Origin: Devosia submarina
GTDB taxonomy: Bacteria; Pseudomonadota; Alphaproteobacteria; Rhizobiales; Devosiaceae
Direction of reading: 5' to 3'
Assembly: GCF_003056345.1 (NCBI RefSeq)
Contig: NZ_PYWB01000005.1
Coordinates: 186,001 to 250,000 of the forward strand
DNA length: 64,000 nt
Part shown: in pieces, positions 24,477 to 33,481 of the stretch
How positions within the stretch are numbered: position 1 is the stretch's first letter
Layout: each line of letters starts with the position of its first letter
Position numbers and translations under genes: made by a program
The notes under the pieces: generated by a model
Databases searched by the model: none
What the model was told of the DNA's origin: nothing
The model's input: only the letters and a program-made list of their open reading frames with translations

Positions 24477-25496
24477 TCAGGGCTCCAGACGGCCTGTTTC
24501 GGGCACTTCCTCGGCCGAGATGTCGGGCTCGTTGCGCGTCTTCCACAGCGAGTAGATCACGCCACCCGCCAGGATCGAAATCGTCACCACTAGCGAGAGG
24601 AGGGTATCGATCTTGATGCCCATGGGCACGAGGAAGATCTTGATGCCGACCAGCACCAGGATGATCGCGAGCGAAATCTGCAGATAACGGAAGCGGTTCA
24701 TCGCGGCGGCCAGGGCGAAATAAAGCGCACGAAGGCCAAGGATCGCGAAGATGTTGGAGGTATAGACAATGAAAGTGTCCTGCGTCACGGCGAACACGGC
24801 GGGCACCGAGTCCACGGCAAAGATCAGGTCCACAGTTTCCACCATGATCAGCGCCACGCCAAGCGGGGTCAGCCAGCGCACGATCTTGCCGGTTTTGGGA
24901 TCGGGCCTCTTGACGGTGAAGTCGTGCCCGCTCAGTTCCCTGGTCACGCGGAAGCGCTTGGTGAGGAACGAGTACACCGGATTGCTCTCGATGTCGGGTT
25001 CCTCATCCTTGTGGCTGAACATGCGGATGCCGGTGAACACCAGGAAAGCGCCAAAGCCGAACAGAATCCAGCTGAACTGGTAAACCAGCGCCGCACCTAG
25101 GCCGATCAGGATGGCGCGGAAGGCGATCACGCCCAGAATGCCCCAGAACAGTACGCGGTGCTGGTAGATGCGGGGGATGGCAAGGAAGCCAAAGATCGTG
25201 GCGATCACGAACATATTGTCCATCGCCAGCGATTGCTCGATCAAATAGCCGGTAAAGAACTCAAGGCCTGCTTGTGAGCCGCGTTGCCACCAAACCCAGG
25301 CGCCGAAGGCAACGGCTATGGTGACATAGAAGCCATAGAGAATAAGGCTTTCCTTGGCGGAAATCTCCTTTTCTTCCTTGTGCAGAATGCCAAGGTCGAA
25401 CACGAGCAAGCCAATAACGACCGCGATAAACGCGACCCAGAAATAAACAGGGGTGCCTAGAAAATCACCCGTAAGGGCGGCAAGAAGCGATTCCAT
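24477..25496 (-). CDS. TerC/Alx family integral membrane protein
   Basis: A 339-residue membrane protein with about nine hydrophobic helices. TerC hallmarks are the acidic intramembrane motifs: EQSLAMDNMFVIA (about 86-98) and ETVDLIFAVDSVPAVFAVT (about 220-238). The loop between (about 160-205) is hydrophilic and cytoplasmic. Alx-type members export manganese, and others aid metalation of exported enzymes; which applies here is not shown. No yybP-ykoY riboswitch was recognised in the 5' region, unlike E. coli alx. The gene diverges from the small gene at 25924. Confidence 0.9.
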   Translation of the reverse strand: MESLLAALTGDFLGTPVYFWVAFIAVVIGLLVFDLGILHKEEKEISAKESLILYGFYVTIAVAFGAWVWWQRGSQAGLEFFTGYLIEQSLAMDNMFVIATIFGFLAIPRIYQHRVLFWGILGVIAFRAILIGLGAALVYQFSWILFGFGAFLVFTGIRMFSHKDEEPDIESNPVYSFLTKRFRVTRELSGHDFTVKRPDPKTGKIVRWLTPLGVALIMVETVDLIFAVDSVPAVFAVTQDTFIVYTSNIFAILGLRALYFALAAAMNRFRYLQISLAIILVLVGIKIFLVPMGIKIDTLLSLVVTISILAGGVIYSLWKTRNEPDISAEEVPETGRLEP

Positions 25497-25923
25497 CGCC
25501 GGACCATCTCCATTTTTGTTGGAGCAGCTCCGACATCACGAAAGCACGAGGCTCTCGCCAGAGGGGCCCGGCGCTGCCCCTCCAAAATGCTTGAAGCGCC
25601 AGAAAGTTCAAGTCATTGCGACCGATTGCCGCGGGATCGTCAACATGACTGCGCGCCTCGCAGCACCGGCAAGTTCCCCCAATTTTTGGGCATATCTGGC
25701 CTTTAGCTCCCCTGAGCTAGTGAAATCCCCTGTGGCAGATGGTCAATTCGGCAGGCGTTAACTATTGTTAACGGTTAAGTACGGGCAGCCTGCTTTGTGT
25801 TCCTGCCGGCGACCAGCGTGTTTCAGCGGTAATACAATAGGTTCTGCACGAAGAACCTTATCCACAGCGTCAATCAACTCACTTATCCGGCGGTAGGCCG
25901 GAGGAAACTTCATGGAGACTTGA
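25497..25923. promoter_or_regulatory. Divergent regulatory gap with a DnaA box (427 nt)
   Basis: No gene is supported. It contains a GTTAAC-tatt-GTTAAC pair (25757-25772), a GGTTCT-gcacga-AGAACC hairpin (25840-25857), and an exact 9-mer TTATCCACA (25858-25866) matching the DnaA-box consensus. On the leftward side, a GAGGGGC/GCCCCTC stem lies in the presumed TerC leader. Promoters for both flanking genes should be here. Confidence 0.45.
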
Positions 25924-26229
25924 ATGACTGGACGCGTAAAAACCGCCCTCAAGGTGGTGGATAATTCCCATACGGAGGCAGAAGCCGCCTTTCAGGAAGC
26001 AGCCAAGCAGACTGCCCCCATGGTGGAGCGTTTCTCGGCCCATCGCGAAAAAATCGGCCTTGCCGTCAAGGAACTGGAAAGCGAACGCTATGAGCTGATC
26101 TCCCGGCGCGACCTGCTGCGCCGCCAGGCGGAGGCGTTTGAAGCCGGCTTTGCTGCTCATATCGCCGATGTCGAATCCACCCTCAAGCTCTATGAGGGCG
26201 GGCTGAACTCAACGGCGCTGTCCGACTAG
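25924..26229 (+). CDS. Small helical (coiled-coil-like) protein
   Basis: A 101-residue, wholly hydrophilic, helical protein with heptad-like spacing of Leu/Ile/Ala (about residues 17-95) and many charged residues. No signal peptide, membrane segment or Cys. GGAG lies nine nt before the ATG. It stands alone downstream of a gap containing a DnaA box, and a convergent secreted-protein gene follows. No family recognised; a structural or adaptor role is only a guess from the coiled-coil character. Confidence 0.6.
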   Translation: MTGRVKTALKVVDNSHTEAEAAFQEAAKQTAPMVERFSAHREKIGLAVKELESERYELISRRDLLRRQAEAFEAGFAAHIADVESTLKLYEGGLNSTALSD

Positions 26230-26261
26230 GGACGAGCCTCAAGCGCGCTTGCAGCAGTCGC

Positions 26262-26606
26262 CTAGTGGGGCGTGCACAACATCACGATGGCATCGGCGGT
26301 TTCGAGCTGGATCGCCGAGCCATAATTGGGATCGGGAACGATCCGGCCGGCCTGGATGGCGCGGGTAGATTTAAGGCCGCCATCGTTGAAGCCCACACCA
26401 TCCTGGTAGGGTGTGATGGTTCCGGTGCCCGAGCTTTTGTCACCCACGGCGGTCGAGGCGAAGCCATAGACCTGACCGTAAATGGTCAGGATCCCGGCTT
26501 TGCTGGCCGTGGGGTCACGACAACCCCAATTGCCTTCGAAGTTCTGGGCAAGGGCCGGCGTGGCAAAAAGGGCGAAGAGGCTGGTAGCAAGGGCGATTCG
26601 GCGCAT
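26262..26606 (-). CDS. Small secreted protein
   Basis: A 114-residue exported protein. A signal peptide (RRIALATSLFALFATPALA, cleavage after Ala-Gln) precedes a mature domain beginning FEGNWGCRDP, with two Cys (early CRD and near the C-terminus, MLCTPH) that could form a disulfide. The start at 26606 is preferred to an ATG 14 codons upstream because it begins directly at the signal peptide. It follows, and slightly overlaps upstream sequence of, the MaoC genes in the same direction. The Gly-rich middle suggests a small beta-rich domain. No family recognised. Confidence 0.6.
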   Translation of the reverse strand: MRRIALATSLFALFATPALAQNFEGNWGCRDPTASKAGILTIYGQVYGFASTAVGDKSSGTGTITPYQDGVGFNDGGLKSTRAIQAGRIVPDPNYGSAIQLETADAIVMLCTPH

Positions 26607-26637
26607 AAGGGCAGAGTGCCGATATGCTTTGGCGCTT

Positions 26638-27195
26638 TCAAGCGGCACGCTTCAGCAAAGGTCCGATCAACGGAAGTTTGATGAGCGCCAGCAACACCCG
26701 CCTGCGCAGATCGGGCCGGTAATCGCGCAGCTTGGAAAAGCCGACGAATTCGGAAAGATAGACCTGCTCGCCGCGCTGGTTCACCGCCGCGATGCGGTTA
26801 AACAGCAAGCCCCAGCCCGGCAGGGAATTGCTGTGGCGCTTGTCATAAACGCTGAGCTGATAGCGGATCGTGTCGCCTGGCCGCACAGGCGCGGGGAATT
26901 CAATTTTGCTGCCCCCAGGGGATGGCCCCGATATCCCGGGCTCTTCGCCTCGCCCACGCAGCAAGGCTTCTTCCGCTTCCAGCGCATCCACCATTTTGCG
27001 ATGTCCCACCGCCGCCGTATGCCAGCCGCTAGCCACCAGACCACCGAAATGGCTATGGGCGGCCAGCGCAGGATCTGTGTGGAAATACTGCGGATCATAG
27101 GCGCGGGCAAAGCGGATGATCTCGTCTTCGCCAAAAGTGTGCTCGCCAAGGTCAAACACTTCATCGAGCACGATGTTTTCATACCAGCGCGTCAT
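26638..27195 (-). CDS. MaoC family dehydratase (second of a pair)
   Basis: A 185-residue hot-dog-fold protein of the MaoC-like hydratase family. The catalytic dyad region is FARAYDPQYFHTD (about 29-41), the Asp and His of (R)-specific enoyl-CoA hydratases. The C-terminus carries an extra basic helical tail. Its ATG overlaps the stop of the upstream MaoC gene by 4 nt, so the two are made together and may form a heterodimer. Substrate is probably a CoA or ACP thioester; nothing more specific can be said. Confidence 0.8.
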   Translation of the reverse strand: MTRWYENIVLDEVFDLGEHTFGEDEIIRFARAYDPQYFHTDPALAAHSHFGGLVASGWHTAAVGHRKMVDALEAEEALLRGRGEEPGISGPSPGGSKIEFPAPVRPGDTIRYQLSVYDKRHSNSLPGWGLLFNRIAAVNQRGEQVYLSEFVGFSKLRDYRPDLRRRVLLALIKLPLIGPLLKRAA

Positions 27196-27665
27196 GCGGC
27201 GCGCTCCCGCACGTCAACAAGATTGGCCAGCCGCAGGGTCATGACCTGCTGGTTCTTCTGGTTGCGAATATCGAAGTCTATGCCGACAATGCCCCAATGG
27301 GGATGGGTCTTGGAGCGGCGGAGTTCGCTGATGGTCGCAAGGCCCCCGATCGTGTCATCAACCATCACAGGCGTCTTCCATTTGAGGTCGGTGAAGCCAA
27401 GGCCGCCCGCCGAGGCGATCTTGCCCAGGAAATTGTCCACCAGCATGCGCAGGCTCAGCGCCCCCGTCTGCCAGCCGCTCGATGCCAGTCCACCCAGCAG
27501 GCTCGCCTTGGCGGCCTTTTCATCGAGGTGAAAGGGCAGGGGATCGAACTCGCGCGCAAACTCGAGGATCATCTGCTTGCTGACCTTGGTCTGGCCTAGC
27601 TCGATCACTTCGCCTAGCTGCAGGTCCTCAAAATGGCGCCGGTCTGCCGTGACAGGATTGGTCAT
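27192..27665 (-). CDS. MaoC family dehydratase (first of a pair)
   Basis: A 157-residue MaoC-like protein. It retains the dyad motif FAREFDPLPFHLD (about 35-47) and the hot-dog pattern GLASSGWQTGALSLRMLVD. It resembles its downstream partner in order of motifs (both have VASGW / LASSGW), consistent with an old tandem duplication. The stop overlaps the partner's start by 4 nt. The upstream gap holds dispersed repeats (27738-27815). Role in acyl-CoA metabolism is from family knowledge. Confidence 0.82.
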   Translation of the reverse strand: MTNPVTADRRHFEDLQLGEVIELGQTKVSKQMILEFAREFDPLPFHLDEKAAKASLLGGLASSGWQTGALSLRMLVDNFLGKIASAGGLGFTDLKWKTPVMVDDTIGGLATISELRRSKTHPHWGIVGIDFDIRNQKNQQVMTLRLANLVDVRERAA

Positions 27666-27737
27666 TTGCTTGCCCTATACGTCAAGTAACGGTTTTGCCC
27701 GTTTTGCCTCGACAAGGCAAGCGCAGTGCCACACCCT

Positions 27738-27763
27738 CGCCCTTCGACAAGCTCAGGATGAGG
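27738..27763 (+). repeat. Dispersed repeat B, copy 1
   Basis: CGCCCTTCGACAAGCTCAGG followed by ATGAGG. The reverse complement of 44896-44921 matches it at 25 of 26 positions. A related TCATGGTGAGCCTGTCGAAC-type unit with ATGA palindromic ends follows at about 27788-27814. This is a dispersed intergenic repeat style. Confidence 0.55.
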
Positions 27764-27831
27764 CCTGCTGCTCACTCTCACTAATCTTCATGGTGAGCCT
27801 GTCGAACCATGATGGCGTGCCTCGATGCTCT

Positions 27832-28740
27832 TCAAGTCCCAGAAGCCAATCGCTGCGCCGCCCGGTACTCCAAAGGCGCCATTCCCCGCCGCCGCCGAAA
27901 TGCCTTGGCCAGGTAGTTTCCATCAGCAAACCCCGTCGCCCCCGCGATCGCCCCCACGCTCATATCGGTTGCCAGCAACAAGCGCTCGATCCGCTCTAGC
28001 CGCCGTTCCAGCACCCATTCGGATGGTGCCTGTCCCACCGCAGCGCTGAATTGCCGAACGAAATGGCCACGGCTCATTTCGGCTATATCGGCCAGCCGCT
28101 CCACCTGGAGGGGCTCGCTTAAATGATCCTCCACATGCGCCATGACCCGCGCAATCGCCGGCTGCACCGGCGCCTGGGGCACGGCACTGGCTGCAAACAC
28201 CCCATCATGAAGCGCCGCCATGGCGCTGTAAGCCGCGGCCGAGGCCTCCCCCGGCGTTGGCTCGCTTTGATCCAGAAGGCTGAGGCATGCGCCAGCCAGC
28301 CGCTCCACCACTGGCTGTGCCAGGCTCACCACAGGTCCCGCTGCATCGATCACCTCGCGCACCAGCCGCAGCGTTTCGCGGCCGTTCAACACCAGCCAGA
28401 AATATTCCCAACGTCCGCCGCGCTCGAGCCAATAGCGATGCGCATGGGGCATGGAGAGCACCATGGTCTGTCCCGGGACCAGCCGATGCTGCACGCCCGC
28501 AAAGTCGAGCCGGCCTTCGCCCACCAGCGTGTGCTGGATAACGGCGAACGGCGCCGTACCGCGCTGCATGCCGTCCCAGGAATAAACCTCGTTCATCCGC
28601 TGCTCGTATCCGGCACTCACCGGCATGCAATGGAGCGGCACGGCAGATTTGCCCAGGTTCAGCACGCGGACGTCGTGGCCGTGTTCAAGGAGCTTGGAAA
28701 GCACAAAAATACCCGCAATGGCACAAGCTTTCTCTACCAC
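27832..28740 (-). CDS. AraC family transcriptional regulator
   Basis: A 302-residue regulator. The N-terminal cupin-like domain (about 40-150) resembles sugar-sensing AraC proteins, with TLVGEGRLDFAGV and MPHAHRYWLERGG. The C-terminal AraC-type double HTH lies at about 200-295 (SEPLQVERLADIAEMSRGH, then DMSVGAIAGATGFADGNYLAKAFRRRRGMAP). The proposed start is a GTG; the conserved part begins only near residue 40, so a later start is possible. It diverges from the GH4 gene at 28811 across 70 nt and probably controls it and the alpha-galactoside locus. Confidence 0.85.
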   Translation of the reverse strand: MVEKACAIAGIFVLSKLLEHGHDVRVLNLGKSAVPLHCMPVSAGYEQRMNEVYSWDGMQRGTAPFAVIQHTLVGEGRLDFAGVQHRLVPGQTMVLSMPHAHRYWLERGGRWEYFWLVLNGRETLRLVREVIDAAGPVVSLAQPVVERLAGACLSLLDQSEPTPGEASAAAYSAMAALHDGVFAASAVPQAPVQPAIARVMAHVEDHLSEPLQVERLADIAEMSRGHFVRQFSAAVGQAPSEWVLERRLERIERLLLATDMSVGAIAGATGFADGNYLAKAFRRRRGMAPLEYRAAQRLASGT

Positions 28741-28810
28741 TCACCGCGCGCTCAACGCTAGCAATGTGTTAGCGCGAATGCGGCCAATGCTACTCTCTTA
28801 AGGACCCCTC

Positions 28811-30265
28811 ATGTCGTTCAAAGTCACCGTCATCGGAGCCGGCTCGATCGGCTTCACCAAGACCCTAATCTCCGACCTTCTCAAGGTTCCCGAGTTCGTC
28901 GATTGCGAATTTGCGCTCACCGACATCAACCCGGCAAACCTCGACATGGTGCGCCAGGTGATCGAAACCATTGTCTCGGTCAACAATCTCCCCGCCAAGG
29001 TTTCCGCCACCACCGACCGGCGCGCTGCAATTACCGGCGCCCGTTACATCATGAGCTGCGTCCGCGTGGGGGGGCTCGAAGCCTTCAGCACCGACATCTC
29101 CATCCCACTCAAATACGGTGTGGACCAGTGCGTCGGCGACACCATCTGCGCCGGCGGCATTCTTTATGGCCAGCGCAATATTCCGGTGATCCTCGATTTT
29201 TGCAAGGATATCAGGGAAGTAGCCGAACCGGGCGCGCTGTTCCTCAACTACGCCAACCCCATGGCCATGAACACTTGGGCGGCGGAAATGTATGGCGGCG
29301 TAAACGTCGTCGGCCTCTGCCATGGCGTGCAGCACGGCGCCCACCAGATCGCCAATGTCCTGGGCGTCCGCGACGACGAGCTCGACTATGTCTGCTCGGG
29401 CATCAACCACCAGACCTGGTACATCGACATTCGCGCCAAGGGCCGCAAGATCGAGGCGGGCGAGCTGATCGCGGGCTTCGAAAAGCACCCCGTCTACTCC
29501 AAGCAGGAGAAGGTGCGCATCGACGTCCTAAAGCGCTTCGGCGTCTACTCCACTGAATCCAATGGACATTTGAGCGAATACCTCCCCTGGTACCGCAAGC
29601 GCCCGGAGGAAATCGGCCGCTGGATCGACATGAGCGACTGGATCCATGGGGAGACCGGCGGCTACCTGCGCTACTCGACCGAGCGTCGCAACTGGTTCGA
29701 AACCGACTTCCCGATGTTCAAGGAGCAGGCCAACAAGCCGCTTTCCGAACACAAGCGGACCAGCGAACACGCCAGCTACATCATTGAAGCCATGGAAACC
29801 GGCCGTTCCTATCGCGGCCATTTCAACCGCCGCAACAATGGCATCATCACCAACCTGCCCGACGACGCGATCATTGAAAGCCCCGGCTATGTCGATCGCT
29901 TCGGCATCAACATGATCGAAGGCATCACCCTGCCAACGGCATGCGCAGCGACCTGCTCGGTCTCCGTATCGGTCCAGCGCCTATCGGTAGAAGCGGCGAT
30001 GACCGGCGATATCAACACGCTCAAACTCGCCGTGCTGCACGACCCGCTGGTCGGCGCCATCTGCACGCCGGACGAGGTTTGGGCCATGGTCGATGAGATG
30101 GTGGTGGCCCAGGCCAAGTGGCTGCCGCAATACGCAGATGCCGTCCCCGCCGCCAGGGAGCGCATGGCTAAGTCAACGGTCAAGACGCGCGAATGGGACG
30201 GCGCGGCCCGCAAGCGCGTGCGCTCGGTTGAAGAGCTGCGCGAAGTGGTGGGCGGCCACCACTAA
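28811..30265 (+). CDS. GH4 family glycosidase (probable alpha-galactosidase)
   Basis: A 484-residue NAD- and metal-dependent GH4 enzyme. The N-terminal Rossmann motif is GAGSIG (9-14), with Asp38 after the second strand. NPMAMNTWA (149-157), Cys170-His171 in LCHGVQHG and His200 in GINH form the family's manganese and catalytic region. It is divergent from the MelA-like GH4 at 30423 in sequence and length. A strong terminator follows at 30290. The location between an AraC regulator and the alpha-galactoside importer suggests an alpha-galactoside or related sugar as substrate; the bond specificity is not proven by sequence. Confidence 0.85.
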   Translation: MSFKVTVIGAGSIGFTKTLISDLLKVPEFVDCEFALTDINPANLDMVRQVIETIVSVNNLPAKVSATTDRRAAITGARYIMSCVRVGGLEAFSTDISIPLKYGVDQCVGDTICAGGILYGQRNIPVILDFCKDIREVAEPGALFLNYANPMAMNTWAAEMYGGVNVVGLCHGVQHGAHQIANVLGVRDDELDYVCSGINHQTWYIDIRAKGRKIEAGELIAGFEKHPVYSKQEKVRIDVLKRFGVYSTESNGHLSEYLPWYRKRPEEIGRWIDMSDWIHGETGGYLRYSTERRNWFETDFPMFKEQANKPLSEHKRTSEHASYIIEAMETGRSYRGHFNRRNNGIITNLPDDAIIESPGYVDRFGINMIEGITLPTACAATCSVSVSVQRLSVEAAMTGDINTLKLAVLHDPLVGAICTPDEVWAMVDEMVVAQAKWLPQYADAVPAARERMAKSTVKTREWDGAARKRVRSVEELREVVGGHH

Positions 30266-30289
30266 GTCACTGCTGATCCAAAGCATTCC

Positions 30290-30319
30290 GGGCAGGCTTT
30301 CACAGCCTGCCCCTTTTTG
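30290..30319 (+). terminator. Intrinsic terminator of the first GH4 gene
   Basis: GGGCAGGC (30290-30297), a 7-nt loop, and GCCTGCCC (30305-30312) followed by CTTTTTG. The stem is perfect and the T-tract clear. Confidence 0.85.
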
Positions 30320-30359
30320 TTGACCGGTACGCAGGCGGTCTTTCCCGCACAAAGCCCAA

Positions 30360-30394
30360 CGGCCCCGACGCTATTCGCATCGGGGCCGCTTTTG
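30360..30394. terminator. Second hairpin between the two GH4 genes
   Basis: CGGCCCCGA (30360-30368) pairs with TCGGGGCCG (30380-30388), followed rightward by CTTTT. It lies about 28 nt beyond the stop of the leftward melA gene and may act as terminator for either strand. Confidence 0.6.
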
Positions 30395-30422
30395 GAAGCA
30401 GGGGAGGAGGTTGCGCCGCGAA

Positions 30423-31790
30423 TTACGCCACGCGCTGCTTCCGGGAACCACGCGCCCATTCCGGCAACCAGGTGCCATGGGCTTCGGTGAGGTCGTCCAC
30501 CAAATTCCAGATCTGCTCCAGATCCAGTTCGGCGGCCGTATGGGGATCCATCATCGCGGCATGATAGATGTGCTCGCGATTTTCCTCGATCAGTGCGCGC
30601 ACGGTGAGTTCCTGCACGTTGATATTGGTGCGGATCAGCGCCGTCAGTTGTGGCGGCAATTCGCCGATATAGGTCGGCTGCAGGCCATTCTCATCAACCA
30701 GGCACGGCACTTCCACCGCTGCGTTGTTGGGCAACGAAGTAATCACGCCATTGTTGCGTAGATTGCCGTAGATTACCGAAGGTTCGCCCGTCCAGACCGA
30801 GTTGACGATGGAAGAGGCATATTCCTTGGACTGTTTGACCTCGATGCGGTCAGCAGTCCGGTAATCCTCGGACGTCTTCTTCCACTTGGCGATCTGCTCG
30901 ACGCAGCGCTTGGGATATTCATCAAGCGGAATACCGAACTTCTCGATCAGGTCCTCGCGGCCTTCCTTGATGAAGTACGGGGTATATTCGGCGAAGTGCT
31001 CGGAGCTTTCGGTGACGAAATAGCCCAGGCGCGTCATCATCTCATAGCGCACCTTGTTGGGGCAGCGCGGGTTCCAGGTCGGCTTGGGCGCCTTGCCAGA
31101 GGCATAGGCCTTGAACAGTTCTGGGTAGAGGTCCTTGTAGGAGCCGTCGGGCTGGCGATGCTCGAACTTGAGATAGAACGCCATGTGGTTGATGCCGGCA
31201 GAGCGGTAGCGGATTTCCTCGTACGGGATGTCGAGGTCATGGGCCAGTTCCATCGCCGTGCCCTGCACGGAGTGGCAGAGGCCAACCTGCTTGATGGTGG
31301 GATACTTTTCCGAGATGGCCCAGGTGTTGATGGCCATCGGATTGACGTATTGCAGCATGATCGCATCGGGCGCGACCTGCAGCATGTCCTCGCAGATGCT
31401 CCACAGGTGCGGCACGGTGCGCAGGCCGCGCATGATGCCGCCGACGCCCAGGGTATCGGCAATGGTCTGGCGCAGATTGTACTTCTTGGGGATCTCGAAA
31501 TCAACGACGGTGGACGGCTCGTAGCCACCGATCTGGAAGCAGACCACAACGAAATTGGTACCGTCCAGCGCCTGGCGCTGGTTGGAATAGGTTTCCACGG
31601 TTGCCGAAACGCCCAGCGTTGCGATCAGCTTTTTGGCGATCACTTCGCTTTCTTCAAGGCGCGTGGGGTTGATGTCCATCAGGCGGATGGTGGCGCTGGT
31701 CAGGGCCGGGCGCTGCAGGATGTCGCCGACGATGTTCTTCATGAACACGGCCGAACCGGCACCGATAAAGGTGATTTTTGGATTTGCCAT
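30423..31790 (-). CDS. melA: Alpha-galactosidase, MelA type (GH4)
   Basis: A 455-residue GH4 enzyme very like E. coli MelA along its length, hydrolysing melibiose and other alpha-galactosides with NAD and manganese. Motifs: GAGSAVF (10-16), IGGYEPSTVVDFEIP (88-101), NPMAINTWA (150-158), Cys172-His173 in LCHSVQG and His202 in GINHMAF. The ATG at 31790 is preferred over the preceding TTG because AGGAG lies seven nt before the TTG-ATG pair. It is the last gene of the leftward operon that starts with the binding-protein gene at 37888, 9 nt after the ATPase gene. Cytoplasmic, so it acts on intact imported oligosaccharide. Confidence 0.92.
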   Translation of the reverse strand: MANPKITFIGAGSAVFMKNIVGDILQRPALTSATIRLMDINPTRLEESEVIAKKLIATLGVSATVETYSNQRQALDGTNFVVVCFQIGGYEPSTVVDFEIPKKYNLRQTIADTLGVGGIMRGLRTVPHLWSICEDMLQVAPDAIMLQYVNPMAINTWAISEKYPTIKQVGLCHSVQGTAMELAHDLDIPYEEIRYRSAGINHMAFYLKFEHRQPDGSYKDLYPELFKAYASGKAPKPTWNPRCPNKVRYEMMTRLGYFVTESSEHFAEYTPYFIKEGREDLIEKFGIPLDEYPKRCVEQIAKWKKTSEDYRTADRIEVKQSKEYASSIVNSVWTGEPSVIYGNLRNNGVITSLPNNAAVEVPCLVDENGLQPTYIGELPPQLTALIRTNINVQELTVRALIEENREHIYHAAMMDPHTAAELDLEQIWNLVDDLTEAHGTWLPEWARGSRKQRVA

Positions 31791-31799
31791 CAAATGCTC

Positions 31800-33470
31800 C
31801 TAGGCGGCTATTTCGAACGCGGCGCGGACAAGGCGGCGCGTGTAGTCGGTTTGTGGGTTGGTGAGGACGTCGGCCACCGGGCCCTGTTCCACGATCTTGC
31901 CGTGCTGCATGACCATGACACGGTGACAAAGGGCGCGCACGACCTTTAGGTCGTGGCTGATAAAGAGGTAGCTCAGGCCCTTCTCATCCTGCAGCTTGCG
32001 CAGCAGGTCAATGATCTGAGCTTGCACTGACAGGTCGAGCGCTGAAGTGGGCTCGTCGAGCAGGATAAACTCGGGCTCGAGCGCGATGGCCCTCGCTATC
32101 GCAATGCGCTGCCGCTGCCCGCCCGAAAACTCATGCGGAAAGCGGTTGAGGATCGTGTCGGGCATGCCAGCGTCTCGCAGGGCCTGGCGCACCCGGTTGC
32201 CGCGCTCGGTGCGGTTGGCACCGATATTGTTGACGATCAAGCCTTCTTCGATGATCTGGCGGATCGACATGCGCGGGTTAAGCGAAGCAAACGGGTCCTG
32301 GAACACGATCTGCATGCGGGAGCGGAGCGGGCGCATGGCCTGGCGGTCCTTGGTGTCGATGCGTTCGCCATCAAAGAAGATCTGTCCGCCCTGATTGCCG
32401 ATGAGGCGGATCAGGGCCTGGCCGAATGTCGTCTTGCCCGAACCTGACTCTCCCACGATCCCGAGCGTTTCGTGGCGCATGAGCTTTATGTCGAGATTGT
32501 CGACAGCCTTGAGCTCAAAAAAATCAGGCTTGAAGAAACCGCCACGCTTAAGCGTGAAGCTGACCTTGACGTCCTTGCCCTCCAGCACCGTGTCATGGGC
32601 ACCTTCTGCGAGCGGAAGGGCCGTGCCCTTGGGCTCGGAATCCAGCAAATGCCTTGTATAGGGATGCTGGGGATTGGCAAACAAGGCCTCGGTCGTGTTG
32701 TGCTCCTGCACGCGCCCGTTCTGCATCACATAAACATATTCGCTGAACTGGCGAACGACAGTCAGATCATGGGTGATCAGGATCACCGCCATGCCGTACT
32801 TGTCTTTGAGATCCTTGATCAGGTTGAGGATCTGAGCCTGGACCGTCACGTCGAGTGCCGTGGTGGGTTCGTCGGCGATCAGCACGTCGGGCCGGTTGGC
32901 GAGGGCCATGGCAATCATCACGCGCTGGCGCTGTCCGCCCGAAAGCTGATGTGGGTAGTTGTTGAGGCGCGCCTTGGGCTCGGGAATCTGCACCTCGGCC
33001 AGCAAGGCCTCGGCCTTTTCCATGGCCTCCTTGGTGCTCATCCTGTTGTGCAACTGGATAATCTCGCAGATCTGCTGGCCCACGGTATAGACCGGGTTCA
33101 GCGAGCTCATCGGCTCCTGAAAGATCATGGCGATGTCATTGCCGCGCAACTTCCGCATATCGCGATCACTCATGGCGACGATGTTCTTGCCGCTTAGTGT
33201 GATTTGCGTGTTGGGCAGGATGGTCGCGCGCTTGGTCAGCAGCTTCATCAGTGTGCGGGCAGTAACGGATTTGCCAGAGCCGCTCTCCCCGACGAGGGCA
33301 ATGGTTTCGCCCTTGTGGAGCTGGAAGGAGACATCCCGCACGGCGTTCACGGTGCCGCCCTCGACCTTGAAATTGACGCCGACATTGCGTGCATCCAGGA
33401 TCAATTCGCGGCCATGGCTGCCCAGATCGTAACGGGTAAGGGAGACGGGCGTGTGGCTTGGTTGGCTCAT
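31800..33470 (-). CDS. ABC importer ATPase, two fused nucleotide-binding domains (AgpD-like)
   Basis: A 556-residue protein with two ABC ATPase domains, the fused DppD-DppF layout of peptide/nickel-family importers. Domain 1 has GESGSGKS, the signature LSGGQRQRV and Walker [13 protein letters not shown]; domain 2 has [18 protein letters not shown] and [12 protein letters not shown]. Both end with the family's C-terminal TRHLLDSEP / TRRLVRAAF tail. The ATG at 33470 has AAGGAG seven nt upstream, 11 nt after the permease stop. It energises the import of the substrate bound by the 35801-37888 protein. The setting next to melA suggests alpha-galactosides, as in the rhizobial Agp system. Confidence 0.92.
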   Translation of the reverse strand: MSQPSHTPVSLTRYDLGSHGRELILDARNVGVNFKVEGGTVNAVRDVSFQLHKGETIALVGESGSGKSVTARTLMKLLTKRATILPNTQITLSGKNIVAMSDRDMRKLRGNDIAMIFQEPMSSLNPVYTVGQQICEIIQLHNRMSTKEAMEKAEALLAEVQIPEPKARLNNYPHQLSGGQRQRVMIAMALANRPDVLIADEPTTALDVTVQAQILNLIKDLKDKYGMAVILITHDLTVVRQFSEYVYVMQNGRVQEHNTTEALFANPQHPYTRHLLDSEPKGTALPLAEGAHDTVLEGKDVKVSFTLKRGGFFKPDFFELKAVDNLDIKLMRHETLGIVGESGSGKTTFGQALIRLIGNQGGQIFFDGERIDTKDRQAMRPLRSRMQIVFQDPFASLNPRMSIRQIIEEGLIVNNIGANRTERGNRVRQALRDAGMPDTILNRFPHEFSGGQRQRIAIARAIALEPEFILLDEPTSALDLSVQAQIIDLLRKLQDEKGLSYLFISHDLKVVRALCHRVMVMQHGKIVEQGPVADVLTNPQTDYTRRLVRAAFEIAA

Positions 33471-33481
33471 TTGCCGGCTCC

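Noticed and set aside
25497-25640. yybP-ykoY manganese riboswitch in front of the terC-like gene
   Set aside because: A GAGGGGC/GCCCCTC stem is present but the conserved motifs of that riboswitch could not be matched.
25757-25866. Chromosome replication origin
   Set aside because: Only one DnaA box, no AT-rich unwinding tract and no origin-linked genes nearby.
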